Origin: Nematocida homosporus
Lineage: Eukaryota; Microsporidia
Direction: 5' to 3'
Assembly (NCBI RefSeq): GCF_024244095.1
Contig: NW_026250684.1
Span: forward strand, 62,001 to 126,000
DNA: 64,000 nucleotides
Within the stretch, counting starts at the first letter, position 1; the number at the start of each line of letters is the position of its first letter. Under the pieces are notes generated by a model. That model was not told where the DNA came from and did not search any database. It worked only from the letters and a program-made list of their open reading frames with translations. Both the position numbers and the translations under genes were made by a program. Shown piece after piece: positions 53,151 through 62,305 of this stretch.

Positions 53151-55052
53151 ATGTTAGCTGATCTGAATAGGAACCGCAAAAATGACATAATTGATGCCAT
53201 AGATAAGAGAGAGTATCTTGAGGCGACCTTTCTCTGTTTGATTGGGTTGATTGATATGGTCGCGGATGTATTGAACTACATGGTAATTCAGCCGGCCTTA
53301 TATCTCTTCTATCCTCTTTTAGAACGTTTTGCCATCCTACAGTATTTCACACGAACAATTGATGTAATTGAGCATCCAGATGATGCAATGGAAGCCGTAC
53401 TAACTAAGCCTCGTAATGTATGGTACGATTTCTACTGGTCTTTATCTGACATGCGATCAGACTGGCAGTTTCGCTTGGACGAGAACAGCAAAGGCAGAAC
53501 AAAGGACCAGATTAACTCCGATCTCCGCCAGATTCAGATAAAAAGGAAGCAAGAACGAGATAATATGCTGAAAGGTAAGCTATCAGCAGCGCAACAATTT
53601 AAAGTCCTAATGGAAGAACCAGCGAAGACATTTGACAATCGAGATGATGCTGGAATGAGTTATGGTGATTATGTCTTAAAAGTTATAGATTGGATAGTTG
53701 AAAGGATTTCGCAAGTATTGGATAAGCTCACTATTGGCTTAGTGTCTAAAATAGGCAAAGTTGTCTCTTATCTGCTGGGGGCTTTATTTACCCTGGGTGT
53801 TTTAATAGTTCGGATTGTCTTCTATTTGATATTACGTCTGCTGGGCATTATTATTGGCCTGCTTCAGAAATTGCCAATTGTGGGCCGGCTCTTCCCACAA
53901 CAGGTCGGTGCGAGAGAAAGATTGCAGGATGGATTCCGATCAATGTTGTACGACCAAATGCTAGCCTTGCAGCCCTGGCGCACGTCAAAGACTTATCCTG
54001 AGCTGCGCAGACGCCAGAAGATGACCAAGCTATCGGCTAAAAAAGTAGGCAGAGCTTACAAACATGCTATCTATGATGGATCTAGGTCATTGTTTGAATT
54101 CTACGTACATGTCTGGATTGAAGCGGCAGCCATTGCCACAGGTATGTTTATTAAACTAATTCATGTGGTTGTATCGCATGCTTTAGAGACGTTTTCGCGA
54201 ATAGAGCTGTTATTAGCAGTAGTCGCCATTGGGACAATTGTACTGGTGCTGTGTTCGACGAGCTGGATGCCCAGCGGGGACCATTCCATAGGATCCTTCG
54301 ATGCTAATAACTGGCTAATGGTCGATACCACCGCAAAATCCATAGCCGTTATTGGTGCTGGGCTAGTATCGCTTCTATCTCTTATAACTCTTGGCCGCAC
54401 GGTCTTTAGACGCACTACAGAAACCACCAAAGGCGAGGATGCAACTAAGTTTGCTAATGCCGCGGTCAAGAAACACGAGAACTTCGTTCTAACCCTTGGC
54501 AAACTCCTAATCTTCCTCTGTGGCCTGCTAGCTCTCGGTCGGATTCTTAGTGTGGTGACTCTGGGACAGAAGGATGTAATGGAAACAGTTAGATTTGTTT
54601 TGTTCTGGATAATAGTGGCTGAGTTGATTAGAGATATGCGCAACCAATTTTCTGGCCTTGGCGTACGAGCTTCACGGCAAAGTCAATGGCTAATTGTCTT
54701 GGGTCTAGTGCTTGGCTCGCTGTTTGTAACCGATGTACGGATATTTTTAATCATGCAAGTTGCTGCTTGTACTTTAGCACTTGTTACTGTAATGATTCCT
54801 GATTTCCGCCGAAGTAAATCAGGGCCCCAGTCATTTAGACGTGGTAGATGGCCTTACTTCTACTTTTTAATCCGAATAGGACTAATAGTCGCTGTTGGTG
54901 TAATACTAGGATTCTCACTCTGGGAAGACTTCTTACGTGTGTTTGTTTATATCAACCGAGGAGTTAACTACCTTCTACATCTGCTTACCAAGCATGATGA
55001 GTTCTTCTCGCTCAGGCATTTACTTGGCAAGGCAGCCCCAGTGCCCGCCTAA
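53151..55052 (+). CDS. Multi-pass membrane protein, unknown
   Basis: The 633-aa protein (ATG at 53151) has a hydrophilic first part with one hydrophobic zone (VQPALYLFYPLL). At least nine further hydrophobic segments follow (for example GALFTLGVLIVRIVFYLILR, GLVSLLSLITL, WLIVLGLVLGSLFVTDV). The charged loop of residues about 115-185 and the amphipathic helix pair near 275-310 separate two membrane blocks. No transporter signature is visible. I recognise no family. Confidence 0.78.
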   Translation: MLADLNRNRKNDIIDAIDKREYLEATFLCLIGLIDMVADVLNYMVIQPALYLFYPLLERFAILQYFTRTIDVIEHPDDAMEAVLTKPRNVWYDFYWSLSDMRSDWQFRLDENSKGRTKDQINSDLRQIQIKRKQERDNMLKGKLSAAQQFKVLMEEPAKTFDNRDDAGMSYGDYVLKVIDWIVERISQVLDKLTIGLVSKIGKVVSYLLGALFTLGVLIVRIVFYLILRLLGIIIGLLQKLPIVGRLFPQQVGARERLQDGFRSMLYDQMLALQPWRTSKTYPELRRRQKMTKLSAKKVGRAYKHAIYDGSRSLFEFYVHVWIEAAAIATGMFIKLIHVVVSHALETFSRIELLLAVVAIGTIVLVLCSTSWMPSGDHSIGSFDANNWLMVDTTAKSIAVIGAGLVSLLSLITLGRTVFRRTTETTKGEDATKFANAAVKKHENFVLTLGKLLIFLCGLLALGRILSVVTLGQKDVMETVRFVLFWIIVAELIRDMRNQFSGLGVRASRQSQWLIVLGLVLGSLFVTDVRIFLIMQVAACTLALVTVMIPDFRRSKSGPQSFRRGRWPYFYFLIRIGLIVAVGVILGFSLWEDFLRVFVYINRGVNYLLHLLTKHDEFFSLRHLLGKAAPVPA

Positions 55053-55230
55053 TGCACAACCCAATAAAGAGTTATATCAGGTGCACTGTCACGCTGTCAT
55101 ACAACTAACCGTCGATTATAAATCAGATCATATCTTAATTTAACAAAAAAGATAACTCAACCCAAACCCAACTTAAATTAACCCTATCTAATCGCGTTAA
55201 AACCCTAAACAAAACTAACTCAATATATAT

Positions 55231-58200
55231 TTATGTCTTCTTCCAGGTTTCCAGCCGCATTTGCACAGAAATGCACATGGCCATCATTTCTTGGGTCAGT
55301 AGTTTAAAGGCATAGGGCATATGCACTGCACTAATGTCCGTACGCGTGCCGCACAGTTGGCAAGAGTAAATACCGCGCGTGCGATTACCAGCACAGAAGA
55401 TTCCACAGCTATTGCAAATAAAGACTTCAAAACGATCACTGACATCACAAAGCCGTTCTTTTAAGAAAGAAGCAGCTCCATGCGAAATCATACAGTCCCT
55501 CTCCATTTCTCCAAATCGCAAACCTCCATCCCGACTTCGTCCTTCAACCGGCTGCCGCGTCAGAATTTGGACGGGACCATGGGCCCGGGCATGAATCTTA
55601 TCTGCCACCATGTGCTTAAGCCGCTGGTAGTAGGTGGGACCTATAAAGATTTGCGTGCGCAGTTTACGGCCAGTTAAGCCGGAGTACATTACTTCAAACC
55701 CTCGCTTTTGGAAACCGTTCCTTTCCAGCTCAGCACCAATCGCCTCCACGCTCTGTCCTTCAAAAGGAGTTGCATTGCCTTCTATACCGGTCATTGCACT
55801 AACCTTACCCTGCAAACACTCAACTAAGTGCCCAATGGTCATTCGACTGGGAATAGCATGCGGATTAATGATAATGTCCGGTGTAATACCATCTGCTGTA
55901 AAGGGCATATCTTCTGGAGGTAAAACTATACCAATTGTTCCTTTCTGGCCGTGTCGCGAGGCAAACTTATCTCCCATTTGCGGGATACGGGCCGAACGCA
56001 CTCTAATCCGAGCATATCTATATCCATCTTTAGTTGTTAAAATCACCCGATCTACCACTCCACTTTCAGTGCCTCGCATAACTGTACTTGCATCTCTTAG
56101 CCCTTCCGGCGTACTAACTACCTTCCCAATCAGAACATCCTCGCCCGTTACTCGGGTCCCCGGCAAAATCAGCCCATCCGAATCAAGCTTCTCATAATTA
56201 GCATTACGCATACGTTGCACAGTTCGTCGCTCAGGCTTAATAAAACACTCCTGCTCCTCCGGCTTAGCCCGGGTTTCCAGATCACTGTACGTACGATAGA
56301 AGAAACTCCGGAAAAGCCCACGATCAACTGCCCCGCGGTTCATGACCACACTGTCTTCTTGGTTGTACCCCGTGTAACAAGCAATAGCCACCATGGCATT
56401 CTGTCCCGAAGGTAATTCCCGGAAGCGTAAGAAGTCCATACTTTTAGTCGCTACTAAGGGCTTCTGTGGGTAGCAAAGAACATTACTAAGTGAATCCATC
56501 CGCATTAAGAAGTTGGTGGCATACACCCCCATAGCTTGTTTTCCCATAGCGCTTTGGTAAGTATTTCTTGGTGACTGGTTATGGTCCGGGAAAGGAACAA
56601 CTGAAGCACAAACACCTAGCATCATGGCCGGATGGATCTCACAATGCGTATAGGTTATTTCACCGGCTTCCTTATGAATATCCTCTGGACGAACGGCAAT
56701 CATTGCTGTTTCTTCTTCCTCAACGTCTAAATACTCCACGCACCCTTCCTGAATCAGTTGGGACCACGTATAATCAGTGCTGCCATACTTATCTAAGAAC
56801 CGCTCAATCACTAGTCCGCCATTTTCAACAATAAAGAGCGGGCGAGCGGCTCGGCCTCCATCTGTGTTGATTCTAATTTCGCGCTCTTGTAAATCTCTAA
56901 CAATTCCTATCTCTTTTGATATCTCTCCCGTTCTCCGCAAGGTTTTCAAAGTCTTGATCAGAACAGCCGGGGCCCGATGAACGCCTACCCAGGAACCATT
57001 AACAAAGACTTTGGTGGCCCCGGCAATAGCCGAAGGACTGACTTCCTCAAGACCTTCCAGACCACACTCTTCCAGTAACTCAACTACCGCTCCAGAACTA
57101 ACTCCTACGGAAATGTGCGACATTAAGGCTAAGTTCTTAACCAGACCACAAGCCTGGCCTTCCGGTGTCTCGGCTGGACAAACCATCCCCCAATGACTTG
57201 AATGCAACTGGCGCGGCTTAGCTAACTTACCATCCCGACCAATTGGTGTATTAACCCGACGCAAATGAGAAAGAGTAGAGATATAGTTGTACCGACTAAG
57301 TACTTGGGCTACTCCAGCTCGGGCCTGCATACTTTTAGACTGCTCACCCCAATTTCCTGTAGCTAAAGAGTACCGCAAGCCCTGAGTTAGAGTGGAAGTT
57401 CTTAGGCCAATAACCAGGTTTAAGTCGCGATTGCCATCAATGCATCGCTGCATGTGCTTGGCCAGTTCGTTGCACATCTTCTTGAACAGAGTCCGGAAAA
57501 GACCAGCAATCAAAGGCCCGGCTAAGTCTAAGCGTTTCCGGCCGTAATGATCACGATCTTCCTGCTCACGACGGCCCATAGCCACCATCAGTAACTTATT
57601 AATAGCATACCCAAAAAGATAAGCCTTCTTCGTCTCACAGAACTCCTTAGTACCTACGTGTGGCAAGAACTCTTTCTGGAAGAGAGTCTTGGCAAACTTA
57701 ATTCGCTTCTCCTTAGAAAACCCAGCCGGTGCAACTCGTTTCCCAATATAGTCCAAGGCTACACCCTGGTCCTGAATAACAAAAGCTTCTTCAATACTCG
57801 GTCTAAGCATAGCCAGCATTTCCTTATCATGAAAATCATAACAAATATGCTCAATAATCTCCTTATCAGAAATAAACCCTAAAGCTCTAAATATAACAAC
57901 CACCGGAATATCTTGTTTAGCATGCGGCAGAAGAGCCCTTAATAAATGGCCTGAACCCCCAGTACTATCTAAAGTCCTTGAAACTAGCCGAATTGCTAAG
58001 GGCGAAGCCATCCTATGGCCATGTTCCGGTACTGATCTTATCTCAGCCGTATAAAGATAAGGCGAAGGCGGTGATTTCTTAAAGATATAAACTAAATTAG
58101 AGGCCATCCGTTCATGAGCAATCAAGACCTTTTCCGAACCATTAATAATAAAATACCCGCCTTGATCATAAGGACACTCTTCCATCCGGTTAATATCTCT

Positions 58201-58650
58201 TTCATCAACATTATGGTAGACACAGTAGAGTGATTTTAACATGACAGGAATAGTGCCAATTGGAACACGCTTATACACTCTTACTTCCGGTTCTTCATCG
58301 CCTACTTGCTCGGTCTTGGTAATGTCTATGTAAAGGGAAGAGGCATAAGTTAGACTCCTAATCCTTGCGTCATTAGGAAACATAGAAGAAGTTGTACCAT
58401 CTGCCTCGGTCATTGTTGGGGGTTTACTCAAGTATATTTGGTTGAACTTGATGGTGTACTTCTTAGCTAACGATTCATCGCCACTAGGATTGTGTGCTAA
58501 TAAAACAATAGTTGAATTCTCATCTACAATCTCCTGCATGGTACTTTGTACAAACTCATTGAATGAATCTAGTTGCTGCCTAACTAAACCCTTTTCTTTA
58601 AAGAACGCCCTAACGATTTGCCAACATACGGCTTGGGTTAACCCGGTCAT
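55231..58650 (-). CDS. RPB2: RNA polymerase II second-largest subunit
   Basis: RPB2 forms, with RPB1, the catalytic core of RNA polymerase II. FFKEKGLVRQQLDSFNEF is characteristic of Pol II, and KRVPIGTIPVMLKS, CPAETPEGQACGLVKNL, GYNQEDSV and GDKFASRHGQKG mark the catalytic lobe and active site. The C-terminal zinc site is CNSCGIFC...CQLC. At 1139 aa it is about 85 residues shorter than yeast (1224). Divergent from JAC1, with 24 bp between start codons. Confidence 0.98.
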   Translation of the reverse strand: MTGLTQAVCWQIVRAFFKEKGLVRQQLDSFNEFVQSTMQEIVDENSTIVLLAHNPSGDESLAKKYTIKFNQIYLSKPPTMTEADGTTSSMFPNDARIRSLTYASSLYIDITKTEQVGDEEPEVRVYKRVPIGTIPVMLKSLYCVYHNVDERDINRMEECPYDQGGYFIINGSEKVLIAHERMASNLVYIFKKSPPSPYLYTAEIRSVPEHGHRMASPLAIRLVSRTLDSTGGSGHLLRALLPHAKQDIPVVVIFRALGFISDKEIIEHICYDFHDKEMLAMLRPSIEEAFVIQDQGVALDYIGKRVAPAGFSKEKRIKFAKTLFQKEFLPHVGTKEFCETKKAYLFGYAINKLLMVAMGRREQEDRDHYGRKRLDLAGPLIAGLFRTLFKKMCNELAKHMQRCIDGNRDLNLVIGLRTSTLTQGLRYSLATGNWGEQSKSMQARAGVAQVLSRYNYISTLSHLRRVNTPIGRDGKLAKPRQLHSSHWGMVCPAETPEGQACGLVKNLALMSHISVGVSSGAVVELLEECGLEGLEEVSPSAIAGATKVFVNGSWVGVHRAPAVLIKTLKTLRRTGEISKEIGIVRDLQEREIRINTDGGRAARPLFIVENGGLVIERFLDKYGSTDYTWSQLIQEGCVEYLDVEEEETAMIAVRPEDIHKEAGEITYTHCEIHPAMMLGVCASVVPFPDHNQSPRNTYQSAMGKQAMGVYATNFLMRMDSLSNVLCYPQKPLVATKSMDFLRFRELPSGQNAMVAIACYTGYNQEDSVVMNRGAVDRGLFRSFFYRTYSDLETRAKPEEQECFIKPERRTVQRMRNANYEKLDSDGLILPGTRVTGEDVLIGKVVSTPEGLRDASTVMRGTESGVVDRVILTTKDGYRYARIRVRSARIPQMGDKFASRHGQKGTIGIVLPPEDMPFTADGITPDIIINPHAIPSRMTIGHLVECLQGKVSAMTGIEGNATPFEGQSVEAIGAELERNGFQKRGFEVMYSGLTGRKLRTQIFIGPTYYQRLKHMVADKIHARAHGPVQILTRQPVEGRSRDGGLRFGEMERDCMISHGAASFLKERLCDVSDRFEVFICNSCGIFCAGNRTRGIYSCQLCGTRTDISAVHMPYAFKLLTQEMMAMCISVQMRLETWKKT

Positions 58651-58674
58651 AGCTAAAAAATTATAAAGGCTTAT
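58651..58674. promoter_or_regulatory. 24-bp divergent promoter between RPB2 and JAC1
   Basis: On the RPB2 side the minus-strand sequence is A/T-rich (CTTTATAATTTTTTAGCT) before the ATG. On the JAC1 side AAATTATAAAGGCTTAT precedes the ATG. TATAA-like cores are present on both strands. Confidence 0.5.
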
Positions 58675-59223
58675 ATGGGGGATAAGACGCTTTTTGAGAT
58701 CTTTCGGACCCCGGCGAGTCCTTTCTCTGTTAGTCAGCTTAAAAATGCATATTATGGCTTAATTAGACGAGTGCATCCTGATAGTCAAATGACAGACCTT
58801 CCCAAAAAGGAAAAAGAGGTCTTATCTAGTTTTATCAGTACGGCCTACCAAAAGCTAAAGAATGATTATAGTCGGAGTATTTATGAGTACTCGTTGGCCC
58901 ATGGGACTAATTTAGTTAAGCGGGACTTTCATAATGTTGGGGATGTGTTTGGACTGAGTAAGGACCTGACTGTGCTTGATTCGATTAAGGATAGACTTGG
59001 GTGTGATAAGAAGTTGGTGAGTTTAGAGTTCTTGGACCGGATTCTTTATATGGAAGACCGAATTGCTAATTGCTCCCTTGAGGAACTACCACAAATTCAG
59101 CAGGAGATTGAAGCGGCTATCAAGCAGTGCCAAGAGAACAAAACGTCGTTGCAAAGTCTGGTGCACTGGCGATATTACCAAAAGCTCCAAGAAAGCATTG
59201 CGGCTCGTACTCTCTTGGAATAA
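58675..59223 (+). CDS. JAC1: J-domain co-chaperone JAC1/HscB
   Basis: HscB/Jac1 brings the HSP70 chaperone to IscU to release Fe-S clusters. The J-domain has the key HPD at residues 34-36 (RRVHPDS) and the helix ISTAYQKLKNDYSRSIYEY. The C-terminal three-helix HSCB domain, with FLDRILYMEDRI, fits the family. The 182 aa are normal for yeast Jac1. Together with ISU1 in this window it points to a mitosomal Fe-S assembly pathway. Confidence 0.93.
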   Translation: MGDKTLFEIFRTPASPFSVSQLKNAYYGLIRRVHPDSQMTDLPKKEKEVLSSFISTAYQKLKNDYSRSIYEYSLAHGTNLVKRDFHNVGDVFGLSKDLTVLDSIKDRLGCDKKLVSLEFLDRILYMEDRIANCSLEELPQIQQEIEAAIKQCQENKTSLQSLVHWRYYQKLQESIAARTLLE

Positions 59224-59858
59224 CCCAATAGGTTAGTATCTGTGTTCTGTTAAGTGTTCAGTTAAGTATGATTTGGTGCTAGTATAACATGGTCTTAGAT
59301 AGCGGCCCTACCCTTATAACGACTAATAAACTAGATTAAATTGAGCTAATTTAAGCTGCCGTTTACCTTACTATGTATAACAACTCGTATTCACTTATGT
59401 TTATCCAACTCATCTTTATATAACTTATCATTATATTTAACTGATCATAACATAACCTACCAGAAGTAAAGTAAAGTAAAGTAAAGTAAAGTGAGTTTTA
59501 ATTAAATTATAAACCAAACCCTTCCGAAATATTTCACGAACAGATTGTTTTTATTTTAAGTTTATTTAAGTTTGAATTTGTATATTTAAGTATATCTCTA
59601 GTTCGATAGCCAAACAAGTAAATAGTTTAAGTATTTTAATGTACTGTCAATTAGACCCAATTTAGTCCACAACTTGACAGTGTAACTTTGTTTAATTGCA
59701 TGCAACTAACCAACTCAAACCAACACAACTAACTCAACCAAGTCAATTCAAACACAACCCAACCCAACCTAAACTCAACCCAACTCAACTCAACACAATA
59801 CCAACTCAACTAAATTCAATTGACTTGAGCTGAACTTTCCAGGATTAAACCACGAGTA
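59224..59858. other. Intergenic region before tRNA-Met
   Basis: The 635-bp spacer has a GT-rich start, a (GTAAA)5 microsatellite at 59466-59490, an A/T-rich middle, then CA-rich AACCCAACCTAAACTC-type sequence up to the tRNA. I see no protein gene. Confidence 0.65.
59466..59490. repeat. (GTAAA)5 microsatellite
   Basis: Five exact GTAAA units follow GAA in the spacer between JAC1 and the tRNA. Confidence 0.95.
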
Positions 59859-59930
59859 AGCACTGTGGCGCAATGGCAGCGCGCTGGGCTCATAACCCAG
59901 AGGTTGTAAGTTCGAGCCTTACCGGTGCTA
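59859..59930 (+). tRNA. tRNA-Met(CAT), initiator-like
   Basis: The cloverleaf folds fully. Acceptor stem AGCACTG pairs with CGGTGCT (one G-U). D-stem GCGC pairs with GCGC. Anticodon stem CTGGG pairs with CCCAG around loop CTCATAA (anticodon CAT). T-stem GTAAG pairs with CTTAC around TTCGAGC. The A1:T72 pair and three consecutive G:C pairs in the anticodon stem are initiator features. The T-loop begins TTCGA rather than the eukaryotic initiator ATCGA, so I call it initiator-like rather than certain. No intron. The VMA5 gene starts 33 bp downstream. Confidence 0.92.
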
Positions 59931-59934
59931 CTCC

Positions 59935-59940
59935 TTTTTT
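59935..59940 (+). terminator. Pol III T-run terminator of tRNA-Met
   Basis: TTTTTT follows the tRNA by 4 bases, as expected for RNA polymerase III termination. It falls inside the short upstream region of VMA5. Confidence 0.7.
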
Positions 59941-59962
59941 CTTTGTGTTTGTTTTTAGCCCC

Positions 59963-61099
59963 ATGCATATTCTGGTTTCGCTTCCCCTTGATACGCCGGT
60001 TGAGGCCGATATTTTACTGGCAAATGTTCGACAAGGTTTAGGGTCCGTTGGTAAGAATTGTGAACTGTTGCCTTTGTTCACTATCGAAGGTGAATCAATT
60101 GATTGTCTGTTTGAATGTGAGGAACGGGTAAGCCTTTTGGAAGAGTTAATTCAGGACTGCATTAAGCGCTACTTGGTAACGGGTGCTTCTTTATCAAAAG
60201 AGCCTGTTTCGGGTTTAAGTTTACTAGGCAAGACTTTTGACCACTTCTTAAAGTCTTTCCAATGGGACCGTACGGCTTATCCTTTGAGTTTGAAGATGTC
60301 CGACTTACTGTTGTTGCTGGAACAGGAGGCAAAAACAGCCGTTGACCTTTTTAGAGAGAAAGATAAGCAGTATACAGAACAGAAGAAGAAGATGGCGGCA
60401 GTAAACCGAGTTAGTATTTCTATTTACGATGTGGATATCAACAAGGTAGCTTATGACCAGGAGAAGGAGGAGCAGGCCTCGTCTTCTTTCTTTGACAAGT
60501 ACTATGTGTGTGTGCGCGATAAGTTTAGGGAGAAGGATGCAGTGGCCTTAGAGAAAGTTGAGGGACTCTTTATCGAGTCGCGACAATTGGTGGCCAAATG
60601 TACTGATGGAGAAGTCTATGAAGTATTAGGACAACATACAGCACCTGAGCAGGTGTACAAAGCGATAGAAACGGCTGGGTACTATACAAAGCGGCCGAGT
60701 TTAACTCGAGAAGAGTATTTAGCTCAGGTAGCGCAAGAGAAGGATGTAGAGGCCGACTTTTTAAGGGTGGAGGACTCTGTTAGGGCAATGGTGCGTGGTA
60801 AGACGCCACGACTCTTTTTGTTATTGGTTCATGTGAAAGTTCTAGCTTTGTATATCGAGTCATTGCTAAGGTTTGGGTTTCCGGGCACGTTTGGGTTCTT
60901 TATTGTGGAGGCACCGGCTGTGCAGAAAGTGCTATCTAAATGGAAGCGGGTAGGGAAGGCTTGGAAGTACTCTAAGCGGGTGCAATCAGCGGAAAGTGCC
61001 CATTTAGTTGGTGAAAGTGAGCCAATCTATGATTTTGTTTACCGGGTGGTTGATATAAGTGACAAAGACCCAATAAGGGAGGAGAAGAATGAACCATAA
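59963..61099 (+). CDS. VMA5: V-type ATPase subunit C
   Basis: Subunit C links the V1 motor to the V0 sector of the vacuolar proton pump and controls its assembly. Shared marks are FQWDRTAYPLSL near residue 100 and the helical body with the QKKKMAAVNRVSIS segment. HVKVLALYIESLLRFGFPG matches the IHIKALRxFVESxLRYGLP motif. The 378-aa length is close to yeast (392). The ATG at 59963 (MHILVSLPLD) is directly preceded by CCCC. An upstream in-frame ATG at 59873 lies inside the tRNA and is not used. Confidence 0.92.
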   Translation: MHILVSLPLDTPVEADILLANVRQGLGSVGKNCELLPLFTIEGESIDCLFECEERVSLLEELIQDCIKRYLVTGASLSKEPVSGLSLLGKTFDHFLKSFQWDRTAYPLSLKMSDLLLLLEQEAKTAVDLFREKDKQYTEQKKKMAAVNRVSISIYDVDINKVAYDQEKEEQASSSFFDKYYVCVRDKFREKDAVALEKVEGLFIESRQLVAKCTDGEVYEVLGQHTAPEQVYKAIETAGYYTKRPSLTREEYLAQVAQEKDVEADFLRVEDSVRAMVRGKTPRLFLLLVHVKVLALYIESLLRFGFPGTFGFFIVEAPAVQKVLSKWKRVGKAWKYSKRVQSAESAHLVGESEPIYDFVYRVVDISDKDPIREEKNEP

Positions 61100-61184
61100 G
61101 ACCTGGCAGGTAATTGGGCAGTTAAAAAACAGTCCAATCGCTGAAAAGGGGCTCGACAATAAATAGAAACTGAAACGATGCTTC

Positions 61185-62039
61185 ATGGATGAAACGCTCG
61201 TAGCAACAACGGTCATGGAAACGGCAGTGGCCAACACACGGTCTCGGGCTGAGGAGGAGGATGAACCTTCGTGTCGGATTTGTTATTGCGTGGAAAACCC
61301 CGTCGGGTGCTTAAAAGACCTAATAAGCCCGTGTGGGTGCAAGGGAACGGTTAAGTATGTTCATCGCTACTGTTTGCGCATTTGGCGGTTTAAGGGGAAG
61401 ATGATTAAGGACATTAAGGTGTGTGAGCAGTGCTTTTGTGAGTACCAGGTTGATGATGAGAGGAAAACATCGGTGGGGCTGGTTTCTTTATCAACGGTTG
61501 CTGTTCTTCTTTCGATTGTTTTGGCCACAAACATATTTTTGGTTTCGACGGCTGATACGATAACGTTTATTGGGAATGATGTTAACCACCTTTTCTTTGG
61601 GCGAAAGATGGCGGAAGGGTCCTTTGGCAGTCGCCCTATTCTGTTGAGCCGAATGGAAGAGGTGCCGGCTAGGCGTAAGGGGGCTTCGTCAGGTTATCGC
61701 TTGATTAAGCTCAACCTAGGAAGGAAGAAGCGTTCCCATTTGGTTTGTGATAAGAAGGTAGGGTTGTATACACTGAAGAATGCTCATTTGCTTAATGTGC
61801 TTCAGAATGGCGTTTTTTCTTCGATAACGGCGGTGAGTTTACTTTATGCCTTGCTGGTAGAGAATACTTGGATGTTGCTTTTGAACTTGGGATTGGCGCT
61901 TTGGCGGATTTTGGCTTTTGGAACTCTGGCTGATTGGGTAGTGTATACGGGAGCCACCGCTTATGTTTACCTGCGCATCTATCGGAGGTTGTACGCCCAT
62001 ATAGATAGCTACTGTATGTATGTCGTTAACTTTTACTAA
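61185..62039 (+). CDS. RING-CH (MARCH-type) membrane E3 ligase
   Basis: RING-CH proteins are membrane-bound ubiquitin ligases (SSM4/DOA10 and MARCH families). Residues about 29-84 form a C4HC3 RING-CH: CRIC...CGC...HRYC...CEQC. A conserved WR segment follows the HRYC. Hydrophobic segments near residues 98-122 (VSLSTVAVLLSIVLATNIFLV) and in the last third (VSLLYALLVENTWMLLLNLGL) anchor it. At 284 aa it is far shorter than yeast Doa10. The substrate is not known. Confidence 0.87.
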   Translation: MDETLVATTVMETAVANTRSRAEEEDEPSCRICYCVENPVGCLKDLISPCGCKGTVKYVHRYCLRIWRFKGKMIKDIKVCEQCFCEYQVDDERKTSVGLVSLSTVAVLLSIVLATNIFLVSTADTITFIGNDVNHLFFGRKMAEGSFGSRPILLSRMEEVPARRKGASSGYRLIKLNLGRKKRSHLVCDKKVGLYTLKNAHLLNVLQNGVFSSITAVSLLYALLVENTWMLLLNLGLALWRILAFGTLADWVVYTGATAYVYLRIYRRLYAHIDSYCMYVVNFY

Positions 62040-62305
62040 CCCAATACAAACCATCTTGTTTTTGAAATTAATGTGTGCGCTGGATTGGTTAACTGAATAA
62101 AAGCAACTAGTATTGAGTTGGTGTTGGGGTGGTGTTGGATTGAGTTGGGTTGTGTTAGTGTTGAGTTAGTATTGCGGATGGTGCGCTAATCTATTTGGTA
62201 AGGTTGTTTTTGTCATATTGTTGAGTTTCCCTCTTGAAAGCTGGATTGTCCCATCGCTTTATTTGCTGTGCTTGGGTTAGTATTTGCTGGGCTACTTATC
62301 CGCTG

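Noticed and set aside
59873..59962. Upstream extension of VMA5 to an ATG inside the tRNA
   Set aside because: The tRNA folds completely there, and the ATG at 59963 follows CCCC and begins a subunit C-like N-terminus.
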